Positions 8,022 to 16,687 of a stretch of DNA of 64,000 nucleotides are shown piece by piece. The stretch's first letter is position 1; each line of letters starts with the position of its first letter. Both the position numbers and the translations under genes were made by a program. The DNA lies in the NCBI GenBank assembly GCA_964368305.1, contig CAYJAB010000002.1, positions 1-64,000 of the forward strand, in the 5' to 3' direction. Origin of the DNA: CAYJAB01 sp964368305 (lineage in GTDB: Bacteria; Bacillota_I; Bacilli_A; Erysipelotrichales; Erysipelotrichaceae). The notes under the pieces were generated by a model that searched no databases, was not told the origin of the DNA, and worked only from the letters and a program-made list of their open reading frames with translations.

Positions 8022-8227
8022 TATGCTGATGAAAAAGAGAATATTTTTGTTTATTAATAGAGAGTAAGTGGTTGGTGTAAACTTATAGTAAACTTCAATA
8101 TGAGACACTTTGGAGGCTTTATCTGTAATGGATAACGTTGCTTGCGATAAAAGTATGAGTGCATATCATATGATATGAATTAAGGTGGTACCGCGTTTAT
8201 AACGTCCTTATTATAGGACGTTTTTTT
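8022..8227 (+). promoter_or_regulatory. T-box leader of hisS-aspS
   Basis: The ~205-nt leader has a stem I region with an AG-bulge-like AGAGAGTAAG, a GGTTGGTG apical element and the specifier strand ending in the hallmark CTTTGGAGG. The T-box sequence AAGGTGGTACCGCG (TGGTACCGCG at 8186-8195) precedes a terminator. The specifier segment GACAC (8104-8108) contains GAC (Asp) and CAC (His) overlapped by one base, matching the two downstream synthetase genes. Uncharged tRNA binding should stabilise the antiterminator and switch on the operon. Class certain; which tRNA is sensed is inference. Confidence 0.93.
8201..8227 (+). terminator. T-box attenuator terminator
   Basis: An 8-bp stem (8201-8208 / 8215-8222) with a 6-nt loop and a T run to 8227 follows the T-box sequence, 20 nt before hisS. 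Confidence 0.9.
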
Positions 8228-8247
8228 ATTTATAAAGGAGAAAAATT

Positions 8248-9561
8248 ATGACAAATTACCAAGTCCCAAGAGGAACACAAGATTTATTTGGAATAGAGAT
8301 GAAGAAAAGACAAAAAATTGAAGAGCTAGCAAGACAATTTTGTTATGTATTCAATTATGAAGAAATTAGAACACCTATTTTTGAACACACAGAAGTGTTT
8401 AAAAGAGAAAATGACAGTAGTGATGTTGTGAATAAAGAGATGTATACATTTGAAGACAATGGAAAAAGAAGCTTAACTTTAAGACCTGAGGGAACAGCGG
8501 GTGTATTAAGAAGCTTTGTGGAAAATAAAATGTATGCAGAATCTGATTTACCAAAGAAATTATTTTATATTGGACCAAACTTTAGATACGAAAGACCTCA
8601 AAAGGGGAGATATCGTATTCATAATCAATTTGGTGTTGAGTTAATTGGTGGAAAAAATCCAATCATAGATGCAGAAATTATTTCTTTTGGATATCAATTT
8701 GTATCTGCGTTGGGACTGAAAAATTTAAAGGTTTGTATTAACACCTTAGCAGATACTGAGTCTCGTATGAACTATCGTGAAGCAATGGTAGAACATTTTA
8801 AAGATGGGATTCATACAATGTGTGCAGATTGTCAAAGACGATTTGTTCAAAACCCACTGCGTATTTTAGATTGTAAAGTGGATAAGGAACATGCATTGAT
8901 GCAAAATGTTCCAGAGTTAAAAGATTATTTAAATGAAGAATCACAATTGTATTTTGATGGCGTTCTTAACGCGTTAACTGCACTTGAAATTCCATATGAA
9001 ATTGACGCAAGACTTGTACGTGGATTTGACTATTATACGCACACTGTATTTGAAGTGATTTCTGTAAGTGAAGAAATGGGAAGCCAATCCACAATTTTTG
9101 GTGGTGGACGATATGATGGATTGGTAGAGTATTTCGGAGGTCCTAGTATTTCAGGTATGGGATTTGGAATGGGACTTGAGAGACTATCGCTTGCACTTGA
9201 TGCAGAAAATATTGAAATTGTTGAAGAATCTTCAATCGATCTTTATGTAATGAGTTTGGATAAATCAGTTACAAGTGTAGCACTTGAACTTGCGAATATG
9301 GCACGTTTTAATGGGTTTGTAACTGAGATGGATTATGATGCACGTTCTATGAAAGCACAATTTAAAACAGTCGATCGCAAGATGGCAAAGGTTGTTGCGA
9401 TACTGGGAGAAGATGAAGTTAAACAGCAAATGGTTACTTTAAAAAATATTATGACTAAAGAGCAAGTGAGTGTTGGATATGATCAAATGATTCAACAATT
9501 AGATCTTTGGTTAAATACACATCAACACGACTGCTCTGAAGAGTGCAGTTGTTCTAAATAG
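8248..9561 (+). CDS. hisS: Histidine--tRNA ligase
   Basis: The protein is 437 aa. It is a class II synthetase that charges tRNA-His. Visible signatures are the N-terminal VPRGTQDLFG, motif 2 (NFRYERPQKGRYRIHNQFGVELIG), the histidine-A motif LVRGFDYYTHTVFE, motif 3 (GFGMGLERLSLAL) and the C-terminal anticodon-binding domain. ATG 8248 follows AAAGGAG. It is first in an operon with aspS (8-nt gap) under T-box control. An oddity: the C terminus ends in a short Cys/His-rich tail (HQHDCSEECSCSK) whose coding DNA also forms a hairpin (9528-9551). Confidence 0.97.
   Translation: MTNYQVPRGTQDLFGIEMKKRQKIEELARQFCYVFNYEEIRTPIFEHTEVFKRENDSSDVVNKEMYTFEDNGKRSLTLRPEGTAGVLRSFVENKMYAESDLPKKLFYIGPNFRYERPQKGRYRIHNQFGVELIGGKNPIIDAEIISFGYQFVSALGLKNLKVCINTLADTESRMNYREAMVEHFKDGIHTMCADCQRRFVQNPLRILDCKVDKEHALMQNVPELKDYLNEESQLYFDGVLNALTALEIPYEIDARLVRGFDYYTHTVFEVISVSEEMGSQSTIFGGGRYDGLVEYFGGPSISGMGFGMGLERLSLALDAENIEIVEESSIDLYVMSLDKSVTSVALELANMARFNGFVTEMDYDARSMKAQFKTVDRKMAKVVAILGEDEVKQQMVTLKNIMTKEQVSVGYDQMIQQLDLWLNTHQHDCSEECSCSK
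9528..9551 (+). repeat. Hairpin in the hisS 3' end
   Basis: CGACTGC (9528-9534) pairs with GCAGTTG (9545-9551) around a 10-nt loop. There is no T run, so it is not a terminator. It sits between the two synthetase cistrons, where it could affect processing or coupling, or be incidental to the encoded Cys-rich tail. Confidence 0.4.
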
Positions 9562-9569
9562 GAGGAAAT

Positions 9570-11318
9570 ATGGAAAGAACACATAAAAATGGAGAGTTAC
9601 GATTAAGTAATGTAAACCAAACAGTCACACTCATTGGTTGGGTGGCGAAAAGAAGAAATTTAGGATCACTTGTATTTATTGATTTAAGAGATAAAACAGG
9701 AATAACACAAGTTGTGTTTTCTGAAGAAATTGCTGAGCAAATTAAAGATGTAAGAAATGAATATATTTTACAAATTACAGGAGAAGTTGTTGCAAGAAAA
9801 GATAAGAACGAAAAACTTCCTACAGGCGAAATTGAAATTAATGCAATAAGTGTAGAAGTAATAAATAGTGCACAAACAACACCTTTAATAATTGCGGATG
9901 AAACAGATGCACTTGAAGATACAAGATTAAAATATCGTTATTTAGATTTAAGACGTCCTGTGGTTCAGCAAAAGTTATTTACAAGACATCATATTACAAA
10001 AGAGATTAGAAGATATCTAGAAGACAATGATTTTATTGAAGTAGAAACGCCAATTCTTACAAAATCAACACCAGAGGGTGCACGTGATTATTTAGTACCT
10101 TCTCGTGTACGTCCAGGGGATTTCTATGCACTTCCTCAATCTCCACAATTATTTAAGCAGTTACTAATGATTGGTGGATTCGAAAGATATTATCAAGTTG
10201 CAAGATGTTTTAGAGACGAAGACTTAAGAGCAGATAGACAGCTTGATTTTACACAAGTTGATATTGAGACTTCATTTTTAGGACAAGATGAAATTTTAGA
10301 GATGGCTGAAAATATGATGGCGCGTGTTATGAAAAATGTGAAGGGTATTGATATTCAATTGCCACTTAGAAAGTTGACATATCAAGAAGCGATGGATGAT
10401 TATGGAAGTGATAAACCAGATTTACGTTTCGATATGAAACTAATCGATCTTACAAAAATGTTTAAAAAATCAGAATTTCAAGTATTTAAAAATGCAATTG
10501 AAGCTGATGGTAACATTAAAGCAATTGTTGTAGAAAATCATGCGTCTGCGACAAGAAAAGAGATAGATCGTTATACTGATTTTGTAAAGAAATACCGTGC
10601 AAAAGGGTTAGTTGCTCTTAAATATCTAAATGGTTCTTTAGAAGGGAGTGCTTTAAAATTCTTTTCTGCAGAAGAATGTAGTGAACTTATATCAGTATTA
10701 AATTTAAAAGAAAATGACTTAATTTTAATTGGTGCTGATAAATGGGAAGTTGTATGTGATGCAATGGGATCGCTTAGAAGTCATATTGCAAAAGAACGTA
10801 ATTATTATGAAAAAGGAGTATATGAATTCTGTTGGGTTGTAGACTTCCCACTTCTTGAGTATAGTGAAGAAGATAACCGTTATTATGCAAAACATCATCC
10901 ATTTACAAGACCAAAACAAGAAGATTTACATTTATTAGAAACAAATCCAAGTGCAGTAAAAGCAAGTGCATATGATTTAGTATTAAATGGATTTGAACTT
11001 GGTGGTGGATCACTTCGTATTTATGATTCAGCATTACAAGAGAAAATGTTTGAAGTATTAGGATTTACACAAGAAGAAATACAAGATCGTTTTGGATTTT
11101 TCATTGATGCATTTAAATATGGAACACCTCCACATGGTGGAATTGCACTAGGGCTTGACCGTGTAGCAATGTTATTAACAGATAGTGATTCATTGCGTGA
11201 AGTCATTGCGTTTCCAAAAAATGCAAGTGCAAAATGTCCAATGACAGATGCACCTGGTAAAGTAGATATCAAACAACTAGATGAATTACATATTCAAATT
11301 AAAGAAAATGTTGAGTAA
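9570..11318 (+). CDS. aspS: Aspartate--tRNA ligase
   Basis: The protein is 582 aa, the normal length for bacterial-type AspRS. It has an N-terminal OB-fold anticodon-binding domain (VTLIGWVAKRRNLGSLVFIDLRD), a class II core with ETPILTKSTPEGARDYLVPSR (motif 1 region) and the motif 2 region QVARCFRDEDLRADRQLDFTQVDIE. A GAD-type insertion covers about residues 290-420, and motif 3 is GIALGLDRVAMLL. Charges tRNA-Asp, and possibly tRNA-Asn in species using GatCAB (not determinable here). RBS AGGAGG; second gene of the T-box operon. The operon is followed by a separate extended -10 promoter and the 6S-like RNA. Confidence 0.97.
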   Translation: MERTHKNGELRLSNVNQTVTLIGWVAKRRNLGSLVFIDLRDKTGITQVVFSEEIAEQIKDVRNEYILQITGEVVARKDKNEKLPTGEIEINAISVEVINSAQTTPLIIADETDALEDTRLKYRYLDLRRPVVQQKLFTRHHITKEIRRYLEDNDFIEVETPILTKSTPEGARDYLVPSRVRPGDFYALPQSPQLFKQLLMIGGFERYYQVARCFRDEDLRADRQLDFTQVDIETSFLGQDEILEMAENMMARVMKNVKGIDIQLPLRKLTYQEAMDDYGSDKPDLRFDMKLIDLTKMFKKSEFQVFKNAIEADGNIKAIVVENHASATRKEIDRYTDFVKKYRAKGLVALKYLNGSLEGSALKFFSAEECSELISVLNLKENDLILIGADKWEVVCDAMGSLRSHIAKERNYYEKGVYEFCWVVDFPLLEYSEEDNRYYAKHHPFTRPKQEDLHLLETNPSAVKASAYDLVLNGFELGGGSLRIYDSALQEKMFEVLGFTQEEIQDRFGFFIDAFKYGTPPHGGIALGLDRVAMLLTDSDSLREVIAFPKNASAKCPMTDAPGKVDIKQLDELHIQIKENVE

Positions 11319-11340
11319 GTATAGTTTATTTTAGAAAATA

Positions 11341-11349
11341 TGGTATAAT
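11341..11349 (+). promoter_or_regulatory. Extended -10 promoter of the 6S-like RNA
   Basis: TGGTATAAT lies 5-7 nt before the start of the structured RNA. It is preceded by TA, the same TATGGTATAAT string found at 1411 and 58545. Confidence 0.6.
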
Positions 11350-11353
11350 ATTT

Positions 11354-11530
11354 TTGCTGAAGGAGCCAACATATTTCCAACACTTTGATTTAGGGAATAC
11401 GGATGTTAATCGATGGTGTGAATGCCAAATTTTATTTGGAATCCTAAAATGGATTACAGTATACCCACCTGTTAATACAGGGAATCTATTCTCCTTTGGC
11501 TTAGTATAGATGTTCGTATTTATTATTTTA
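11354..11530 (+). ncRNA. ssrS: Probable 6S RNA
   Basis: This gene-free stretch folds as one long imperfect rod. The 5' GCTGAAGGAG pairs over 10 bp (with two G-U pairs) with the 3' CTCCTTTGGC (11491-11500). An apical hairpin CCAAAT/ATTTGG lies near 11424-11438, and weakly paired sequence between them could form the central bubble. 6S RNA mimics an open promoter and binds housekeeping RNA polymerase. Its position right after hisS-aspS matches the bsrA (6S-1) locus as I recall it in B. subtilis. Ends are approximate. A covariance-model search would decide it. Confidence 0.7.
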
Positions 11531-11608
11531 AATGCTTTAAACTAAAGGTATATGTATTATATTTTTAAGTGAAATAAAGGGAAATTATTAAATAGAAAGG
11601 TGATTACT

Positions 11609-11827
11609 ATGACAGAATTTATGAGTTCAGTATTAATGGTACTTTTAGGAGTAGCAATCGGTGGAGGTTTAGGTTTTTACTTCACTAAAAGAATGTTTGA
11701 AAAACAAATGAAAGACAATCCTCCAATTACGGAAAAAATGATTCGTGCTATGTATATGCAAATGGGTCGTAAACCAACCGAAGCACAAATTCGTTCAATT
11801 ATGAAAACAATGGGACAAGGTAAATAA
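11609..11827 (+). CDS. yneF: YneF/UPF0154 family small membrane protein
   Basis: The protein is 72 aa from ATG 11609, preceded by GAAAGGTGA; the in-frame GTG at 11600 overlaps that site. One N-terminal transmembrane helix with a glycine-rich face (VLLGVAIGGGLGFYF) precedes a conserved cytoplasmic tail FEKQMKDNPPITEKMIRAMYMQMGRKP. That tail is the UPF0154 signature (ENPPI.EKMIRAMM.QMGRKPS). The molecular function of the family is unknown. It is followed at once by a terminator, so it is probably monocistronic. Confidence 0.92.
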   Translation: MTEFMSSVLMVLLGVAIGGGLGFYFTKRMFEKQMKDNPPITEKMIRAMYMQMGRKPTEAQIRSIMKTMGQGK

Positions 11828-11850
11828 CACAGATTTTTCTGTGTTTTTAT
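11826..11850 (+). terminator. Intrinsic terminator after yneF
   Basis: An 8-bp stem (11826-11833 / 11838-11845) with a TTTT loop and a following T run begins at the yneF stop codon. Confidence 0.85.
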
Positions 11851-11862
11851 TTAATCAGAATT

Positions 11863-12561
11863 ATGAATAAATTACTTAAGAAAGTAATAATCTGTGCTTT
11901 AATGTTTGTGATAGCAGTAGGTGTTTTATTTATAACAATTGGATATTTTAGATATCAAGAAGCAGTCAATGAAATTTCGATTATAGATAAAGTTTTTGAG
12001 ATTGAAAGTATGGATGGATATGTAAAATATGAAGATATTTCGAGTGATTTTATCAATGCGATTGTCGCTGTTGAAGACCGTCGCTTTTTCGAAAGAAAAG
12101 GAATTGATTATATTGCGCTTACAAGAGCTGCATTGACGAATTTATTCAGTGGAGAAGTTGTTGAAGGTGGAAGTACAATTACACAACAACTTGCAAAGAA
12201 TATGTATTTTACGCATAAAGCTTCACTTACTAGGAAGGTAGCTGAAGTATTTTTACTTTATGAACTTGAAGGAATGTATTCTAAAGAAAAAATAGTAGAG
12301 TTATATGTAAATTTAATTTATTATGGTGATTTATATTACGGTGTTGAAAATGCGAGTATGGGATACTTTGAAAAACATGCGAATGAATTAACACTTAATG
12401 AAGCAAGTATTCTAGCAGGTCTTCCACAATCACCAAGTAGATATCAACTAAGCAATCAAACTGAATTAACCTATAAAAGGCAAAAAGAAGTTTTATATGC
12501 GATGCTAAATAACGGATATATAACGCAAGAAGAATATGATGAAGTATTAAAGGGGGATTAA
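11863..12561 (+). CDS. Monofunctional peptidoglycan glycosyltransferase (GT51)
   Basis: The protein is 232 aa: one N-terminal transmembrane anchor (about residues 6-28) followed only by a GT51 domain. It polymerises lipid II into glycan strands outside the membrane. Catalytic motifs are AIVAVEDRRFFERKGID (first catalytic Glu), VVEGGSTITQQLAKNMYF, KVAEVFLLYELEGMYSKEKI and ELYVNLIYYGDLYYGVENASMGYF, with LAGLPQSPSRY near the end. There is no transpeptidase domain, so cross-linking depends on other PBPs, such as the one at 39.3-42.5 kb. No clear Shine-Dalgarno is seen before ATG 11863. It is separated by 1 nt from the next gene. Confidence 0.9.
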   Translation: MNKLLKKVIICALMFVIAVGVLFITIGYFRYQEAVNEISIIDKVFEIESMDGYVKYEDISSDFINAIVAVEDRRFFERKGIDYIALTRAALTNLFSGEVVEGGSTITQQLAKNMYFTHKASLTRKVAEVFLLYELEGMYSKEKIVELYVNLIYYGDLYYGVENASMGYFEKHANELTLNEASILAGLPQSPSRYQLSNQTELTYKRQKEVLYAMLNNGYITQEEYDEVLKGD

Positions 12562-12562
12562 T

Positions 12563-13504
12563 ATGAAGTGTATTAATTTTGGAATAATTGGGCCTGGTAC
12601 AATTGCACATCGTTTTGTAAAAGGGATGAAATATGTCGAAAGTGGACAAATAACTGCAGTAGCATCAAGAGATTTAGAAAAAGCCAAATCTTTTGCGAAA
12701 CAGTATGAAATCGATAAATATTATGGGAGTTATGATGAAATGCTAGATGATCCAGCAATAGATGTAGTATATATTGCTACACCGCCTCATCTGCATTTTG
12801 ACCAAGTAATGCAGTGCTTAAAAAAGAAAAAACACGTAGTATGTGAGAAGCCTTTCATGGTTAATAGCGCTCAAATTAAACGTGCTTTTGCATATGCGAA
12901 AAGTAGAAATTTATTTTTGATGGAAGCGATGAAAGCTGTTTTTTTACCAACGACAATACAGGCAAAAAAATGGATTGATGATGGAAAAATCGGAGAATTA
13001 AAATACATTGATGCAAGTTATTGTTATGATGGGAAATTTGATAAAAGCCATTGGGTATATAAAAAGGAACTTGGTGGAGGAGGTATGTTTGATGTAGGGG
13101 TGTATGCTGCAGCATATGTTCAATATATGATAAATTCAAACATACAATCTATTTCTAAAAAGTCACTAGTAAATGACCAACAGAGTGATGATTTATCATG
13201 TATCAATATTTTATTTAAAAACAATATAATCGCAACAATTAGAGGTGCGATTGGTGTTCAAACTGAAAATAAAGCAATGATTTATGGAACACTTGGATAT
13301 ATAGAATGCAATCATTTTTGGAAAACAGATGAAGTAGTTTTACATGTGTATGGACAAGACGAAGAGGTTTATACAGTCAATCAACCAAGTGAATTTACAT
13401 ATCAAATTCAAGAGGTTGTAAATTGTGTATTACAAGGAAAAAATGAAAGTAATATTTTAAGTGAAGAGTTTAGCATTGGAATATTGGATATGATTGAGGG
13501 ATAA
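12563..13504 (+). CDS. Gfo/Idh/MocA family oxidoreductase
   Basis: The protein is 313 aa. It has an N-terminal Rossmann fold with the dinucleotide motif GIIGPGTIAHRF (residues 7-18), the family strand VDVVYIATPPHLHFDQV and the conserved EKPF (near residue 96). The C-terminal alpha/beta domain has GGGGMFDVGVYAAAY, where dehydrogenase members keep a catalytic Asp/His pair. These enzymes oxidise or reduce sugars and related compounds with NAD(P). Most similar by eye to the trans-1,2-dihydrobenzene-1,2-diol dehydrogenase-like subgroup; the substrate is unknown. RBS AGGGGGA. It ends 1 nt before the GNAT gene start. Confidence 0.88.
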   Translation: MKCINFGIIGPGTIAHRFVKGMKYVESGQITAVASRDLEKAKSFAKQYEIDKYYGSYDEMLDDPAIDVVYIATPPHLHFDQVMQCLKKKKHVVCEKPFMVNSAQIKRAFAYAKSRNLFLMEAMKAVFLPTTIQAKKWIDDGKIGELKYIDASYCYDGKFDKSHWVYKKELGGGGMFDVGVYAAAYVQYMINSNIQSISKKSLVNDQQSDDLSCINILFKNNIIATIRGAIGVQTENKAMIYGTLGYIECNHFWKTDEVVLHVYGQDEEVYTVNQPSEFTYQIQEVVNCVLQGKNESNILSEEFSIGILDMIEG

Positions 13505-13505
13505 T

Positions 13506-14036
13506 ATGATTTTGAAAAATAATAAAGACTTAAAAATTGTGTATGCTACAAAAGAAGATGCAAAGCAAATTATTGAATATTTAAATGAGGTCGCAGGTGA
13601 AACAGATAATTTATCGTTTGGATTAAATGAATTTTCAATGACTGTTGAACAAGAAGAGCTTTTTATTGAACAAGTCAATGCATCGATAAATTCAAAATTT
13701 CTACTTGGAAAAATAGAAGATGAAATTGTCAGTGTTGCCTCTATAATGGGAAGTCCAAGGTCAAGACTCTCTCATAATGTGGATTTAGGAATCAGTGTAA
13801 GAAAAAAATACTGGGGACTTAAAATTGGATCTACTATGATGGAAAGTATTTTAGAGTTTGCAAAATCTAATACAGTTATTTCAAATATACAATTGAGAGT
13901 GTTAGTATCGAATAAAGCAGCAGTTCATTTGTATGAAAAATATGGATTTGAAAAAGTAGGAATAAACAAACGGTATTTCTGTATTGATGGGATGTATCAT
14001 GATTTATTAAACATGGAGTTACATATTGATAAATAA
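13506..14036 (+). CDS. GNAT family N-acetyltransferase
   Basis: The protein is 176 aa from ATG 13506, with GAGGG 5 nt upstream. The TTG at 13494 would overlap the previous gene and destroy the site. The GNAT fold is visible as a mid-region strand ending in the acetyl-CoA loop (VDLGISVRKKYWGLKIGSTMMESILEFA, the R/Q-x-x-G-x-G/A pattern) and the C-terminal LRVLVSNKAAVHLYEKYGFEKVG (N...A..LYEK.GF signature). It resembles RimI/RimJ-like or polyamine acetyltransferases. The acceptor is unknown. Confidence 0.88.
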   Translation: MILKNNKDLKIVYATKEDAKQIIEYLNEVAGETDNLSFGLNEFSMTVEQEELFIEQVNASINSKFLLGKIEDEIVSVASIMGSPRSRLSHNVDLGISVRKKYWGLKIGSTMMESILEFAKSNTVISNIQLRVLVSNKAAVHLYEKYGFEKVGINKRYFCIDGMYHDLLNMELHIDK

Positions 14037-14061
14037 AAAAAGATGATTAATCATCTTTTTT
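14036..14061. terminator. Bidirectional terminator between GNAT gene and plsY
   Basis: An 11-bp stem (14036-14046 / 14051-14061) with TTAA loop is formed by A-run, GATGA / TCATC, T-run. It serves both convergent genes. Confidence 0.85.
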
Positions 14062-14656
14062 ACATCCATGAAATTTTCTTTTCGGTTTTATTTCTGATTT
14101 TTTCAATATTTGAACGGTGACGATAAATAATGAAAATCGCAAGTATAACTAAGCAAACACTTACATCTGGCGTACTTATAAAGAAACTAATACATGCAGC
14201 AAATGAAATTGAAATCATACTAGAAAGTGATACATATTTTGTAATTTTTAATATAATTAAAAATAACGTGATAGGGGCTAAAAATAAAATATAGGAATTT
14301 GTAATAAAAATTGCAATTCCTAAAACATAGCCATATGTTGTAGCAACTGACTTTCCGCCTTTAAATCCTGCAAAGATAGGATAAGAATGTCCAAATGCAC
14401 ACGCAAGTCCAGAATATACAGCATACTCTGCATCAATGAAATAAGCGACAACGCCAACCACAATCAATGCTTTTACTGCATCTAATATTGTAACAGCAAG
14501 TCCAGCTTTTTTTCCTAGTACACGTCCTGCATTGCTTCCGCCTAAATTTCCAGAACCGTGTTGTCTAATGTCTGTTTTATAAAATACTTTTCCTATGATT
14601 AATGCCCAAGGAATTGAGCCGAATAAGTAAGCAATAATTAAACTAAAATATAACAT
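14060..14656 (-). CDS. plsY: Acyl-phosphate:glycerol-3-phosphate acyltransferase
   Basis: The protein is 198 aa with about five membrane spans. It makes lysophosphatidic acid from acyl-phosphate and glycerol-3-phosphate at the inner membrane, the first step of phospholipid synthesis. The three PlsY motifs are present: motif 1 near the N terminus (GSIPWALIIGK, then DIRQHGSGNLGGSNAGRVLG, with the conserved Ser and the GSGN-type glycine loop), the region ACAFGHSYPIFAGFKGGKSVAT, and a final cytoplasmic YRHRSNIEKI. RBS GAGGT. It is divergent from parE, the same arrangement as plsY (yneS)-parE in B. subtilis. Confidence 0.95.
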   Translation of the reverse strand: MLYFSLIIAYLFGSIPWALIIGKVFYKTDIRQHGSGNLGGSNAGRVLGKKAGLAVTILDAVKALIVVGVVAYFIDAEYAVYSGLACAFGHSYPIFAGFKGGKSVATTYGYVLGIAIFITNSYILFLAPITLFLIILKITKYVSLSSMISISFAACISFFISTPDVSVCLVILAIFIIYRHRSNIEKIRNKTEKKISWM

Positions 14657-14739
14657 AATTTTTTACCTCACTGGATTATTCTATCATATTTTGTTTGAGA
14701 TACAAATTAAATTCGATGAAAATTAAGTGATAATTGTAG

Positions 14740-14745
14740 TATAAT
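14740..14745 (+). promoter_or_regulatory. parE promoter -10
   Basis: TATAAT lies 22 nt upstream of the parE ATG in the plsY/parE divergent gap. No good -35 is seen at 17 nt. Confidence 0.45.
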
Positions 14746-14767
14746 AAACTGCGAGAGGGAGTTGTTT

Positions 14768-16687
14768 ATGTCGAATAAAAGTTACAATGAAAATAGTATT
14801 CAAATATTAGAAGGGTTAAGTGCTGTTAGAAAAAGACCTGGAATGTATATTGGATCAACAGATGTAAGAGGATTACATCATTGTGTTTGGGAGATTGTGG
14901 ATAATGCAATTGATGAGGCACTCAATGGACATGGTAAAAAAATAAAAATTACAATCGAAAAAGAAGGTAGTATTTCAATTGAAGATGAAGGAAGAGGGAT
15001 GCCTGTCGGTATGCATGCTTCTGGTAAGAATTCATTAGAAGTTATTTTTACGGTATTGCATGCAGGTGGAAAATTTTCAACACAAGGTGGATATAAAACA
15101 TCAGGTGGACTTCATGGTGTAGGTGCATCGGTCGTTAATGCATTGAGCCAATGGTTAGAAGTAACCGTATATTATGGTGGGAAAGAGTATCAATTACGCT
15201 TTGAAAAAGGCGGGGAAAAAATTGGTAAAATTAAAGAAATCGGCAAAACAACAAAAACAGGAAGTAAAGTAAGATTTATGCCAGATAATGGTATTTTTTC
15301 TACTGTAGATTTTAATTATAATACGATTTGTGAAAGAGCGCGCGAAAGTGCATTTCTATTAAAAGGAATTACTTTTGTTTTAAAAGATGAAAGAACAAAT
15401 AAAGAAGATACATTTTTTTATGAAAATGGTCTAGAAGCATTTATGACTTATCTGCATGAAGATAGAACACCATTACATGATACAGTTGTTTTTAGTTCAA
15501 ATGCATCACAAATAGAAGTCTCTGTAGCATTTCAATACACAGATGACTATCAAGAAAATACATTTTCTTTTGTAAATTTAGTGCGTACAAAAGATGGCGG
15601 AACGCATGAAGTAGGATTTAAAACTGCATTTACAAAAGCGTTTAACGAATACGCAAGAAAAAATGGTATTTTAAAAGAAAAAGATAAGAATTTTGAAGGT
15701 GCAGATGTACGTGAGGGTTTAACTACAATTATCTCTTTAGGAATTCCAGAGAACTTATTGCAGTTTGAAGGTCAGACAAAAGGAAAACTTGGAACTGTAG
15801 AGGCAAAAACTGCGGTGGATAGTATTGTTTCTGAAAGGTTAAGTTATTTCTTAGAGGAAAATAAAGATGTTGCACTTTTATTAGTTAGAAAAATGCAAAA
15901 AGCCGTTTTAGCACGCGATGCAGCTCGAAAAGCGCGTGAGGATGCTAGAAAAGGGAAAAAAGGAAACAAAACTGAAAAAATATTATCAGGCAAATTATCT
16001 CCTGCTCAAACAAAAGATAGTCGAAAAAGAGAATTATTTTTAGTCGAAGGAGATTCTGCTGGTGGAAGTGCGAAGCAAGGAAGAGATAGTAAATATCAAG
16101 CTATTTTACCTTTAAGAGGTAAGGTTTTAAATACTGAAAAAGCAAATATTTCAGATATTGAAAAAAATGAAGAATTAAATACAATGATTCATGCGATTGG
16201 TGCAGGAGTCGGTGCTGATTTTGTTGCAGAGGATTCAAATTATAATAAAGTTATTATTATGACCGATGCGGATACAGATGGAGCGCATATTCAAGTTCTT
16301 TTATTAACGTTCTTTTATCGATATATGAGACCATTAATTGAAGAGAAAATGGTGTATATTGCTTTACCACCTCTATATAAAATTACAAGTGGAAAAAATA
16401 TTGAATATGCTTATACAGATGAAGAATTAAATGCTGTTAAATCTAAACATAAAAAAGTAGAAATACAACGTTATAAAGGTTTAGGTGAAATGAATGCAGA
16501 TCAGCTTTGGGATACAACAATGAATCCTCAGACGCGTACTTTAGTACAGGTGACACTTGAAGATGCGATTTTAGCAGAAAGACGTGTTGTTGTTTTAATG
16601 GGAGATAAAGCGAATCTTCGTCGTGAATGGATTGAAGAGAATGTTGCATTTACTTTAGAAGATGAATTTATGGAAGGAGTGAACTAA
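14768..16687 (+). CDS. parE: DNA topoisomerase IV subunit B
   Basis: The protein is 639 aa from ATG 14768, with AGAGGGAG 6 nt upstream; an upstream TTG at 14762 lies too near that site. It is the ATPase subunit of topoisomerase IV, which decatenates daughter chromosomes. GHKL motifs are EIVDNAIDEA, EDEGRGMPVG and GLHGVGASVVNAL. The TOPRIM region carries LFLVEGDSAGGSAKQGRD and MTDADTDGAHIQ with the acidic metal ligands. The C terminus has KRYKGLGEMNADQLWDTTMNP-type sequence (here QRYKGLGEMNA). It overlaps parC by 1 nt (TAATG). ParE is preferred over GyrB because it pairs with parC and is divergent from plsY. Confidence 0.95.
   Translation: MSNKSYNENSIQILEGLSAVRKRPGMYIGSTDVRGLHHCVWEIVDNAIDEALNGHGKKIKITIEKEGSISIEDEGRGMPVGMHASGKNSLEVIFTVLHAGGKFSTQGGYKTSGGLHGVGASVVNALSQWLEVTVYYGGKEYQLRFEKGGEKIGKIKEIGKTTKTGSKVRFMPDNGIFSTVDFNYNTICERARESAFLLKGITFVLKDERTNKEDTFFYENGLEAFMTYLHEDRTPLHDTVVFSSNASQIEVSVAFQYTDDYQENTFSFVNLVRTKDGGTHEVGFKTAFTKAFNEYARKNGILKEKDKNFEGADVREGLTTIISLGIPENLLQFEGQTKGKLGTVEAKTAVDSIVSERLSYFLEENKDVALLLVRKMQKAVLARDAARKAREDARKGKKGNKTEKILSGKLSPAQTKDSRKRELFLVEGDSAGGSAKQGRDSKYQAILPLRGKVLNTEKANISDIEKNEELNTMIHAIGAGVGADFVAEDSNYNKVIIMTDADTDGAHIQVLLLTFFYRYMRPLIEEKMVYIALPPLYKITSGKNIEYAYTDEELNAVKSKHKKVEIQRYKGLGEMNADQLWDTTMNPQTRTLVQVTLEDAILAERRVVVLMGDKANLRREWIEENVAFTLEDEFMEGVN

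Noticed and set aside
8022..8247. tRNA gene or small coding gene between the CBS protein and hisS
   Set aside because: The sequence is fully explained by a T-box leader with terminator; no cloverleaf or coding frame was seen.
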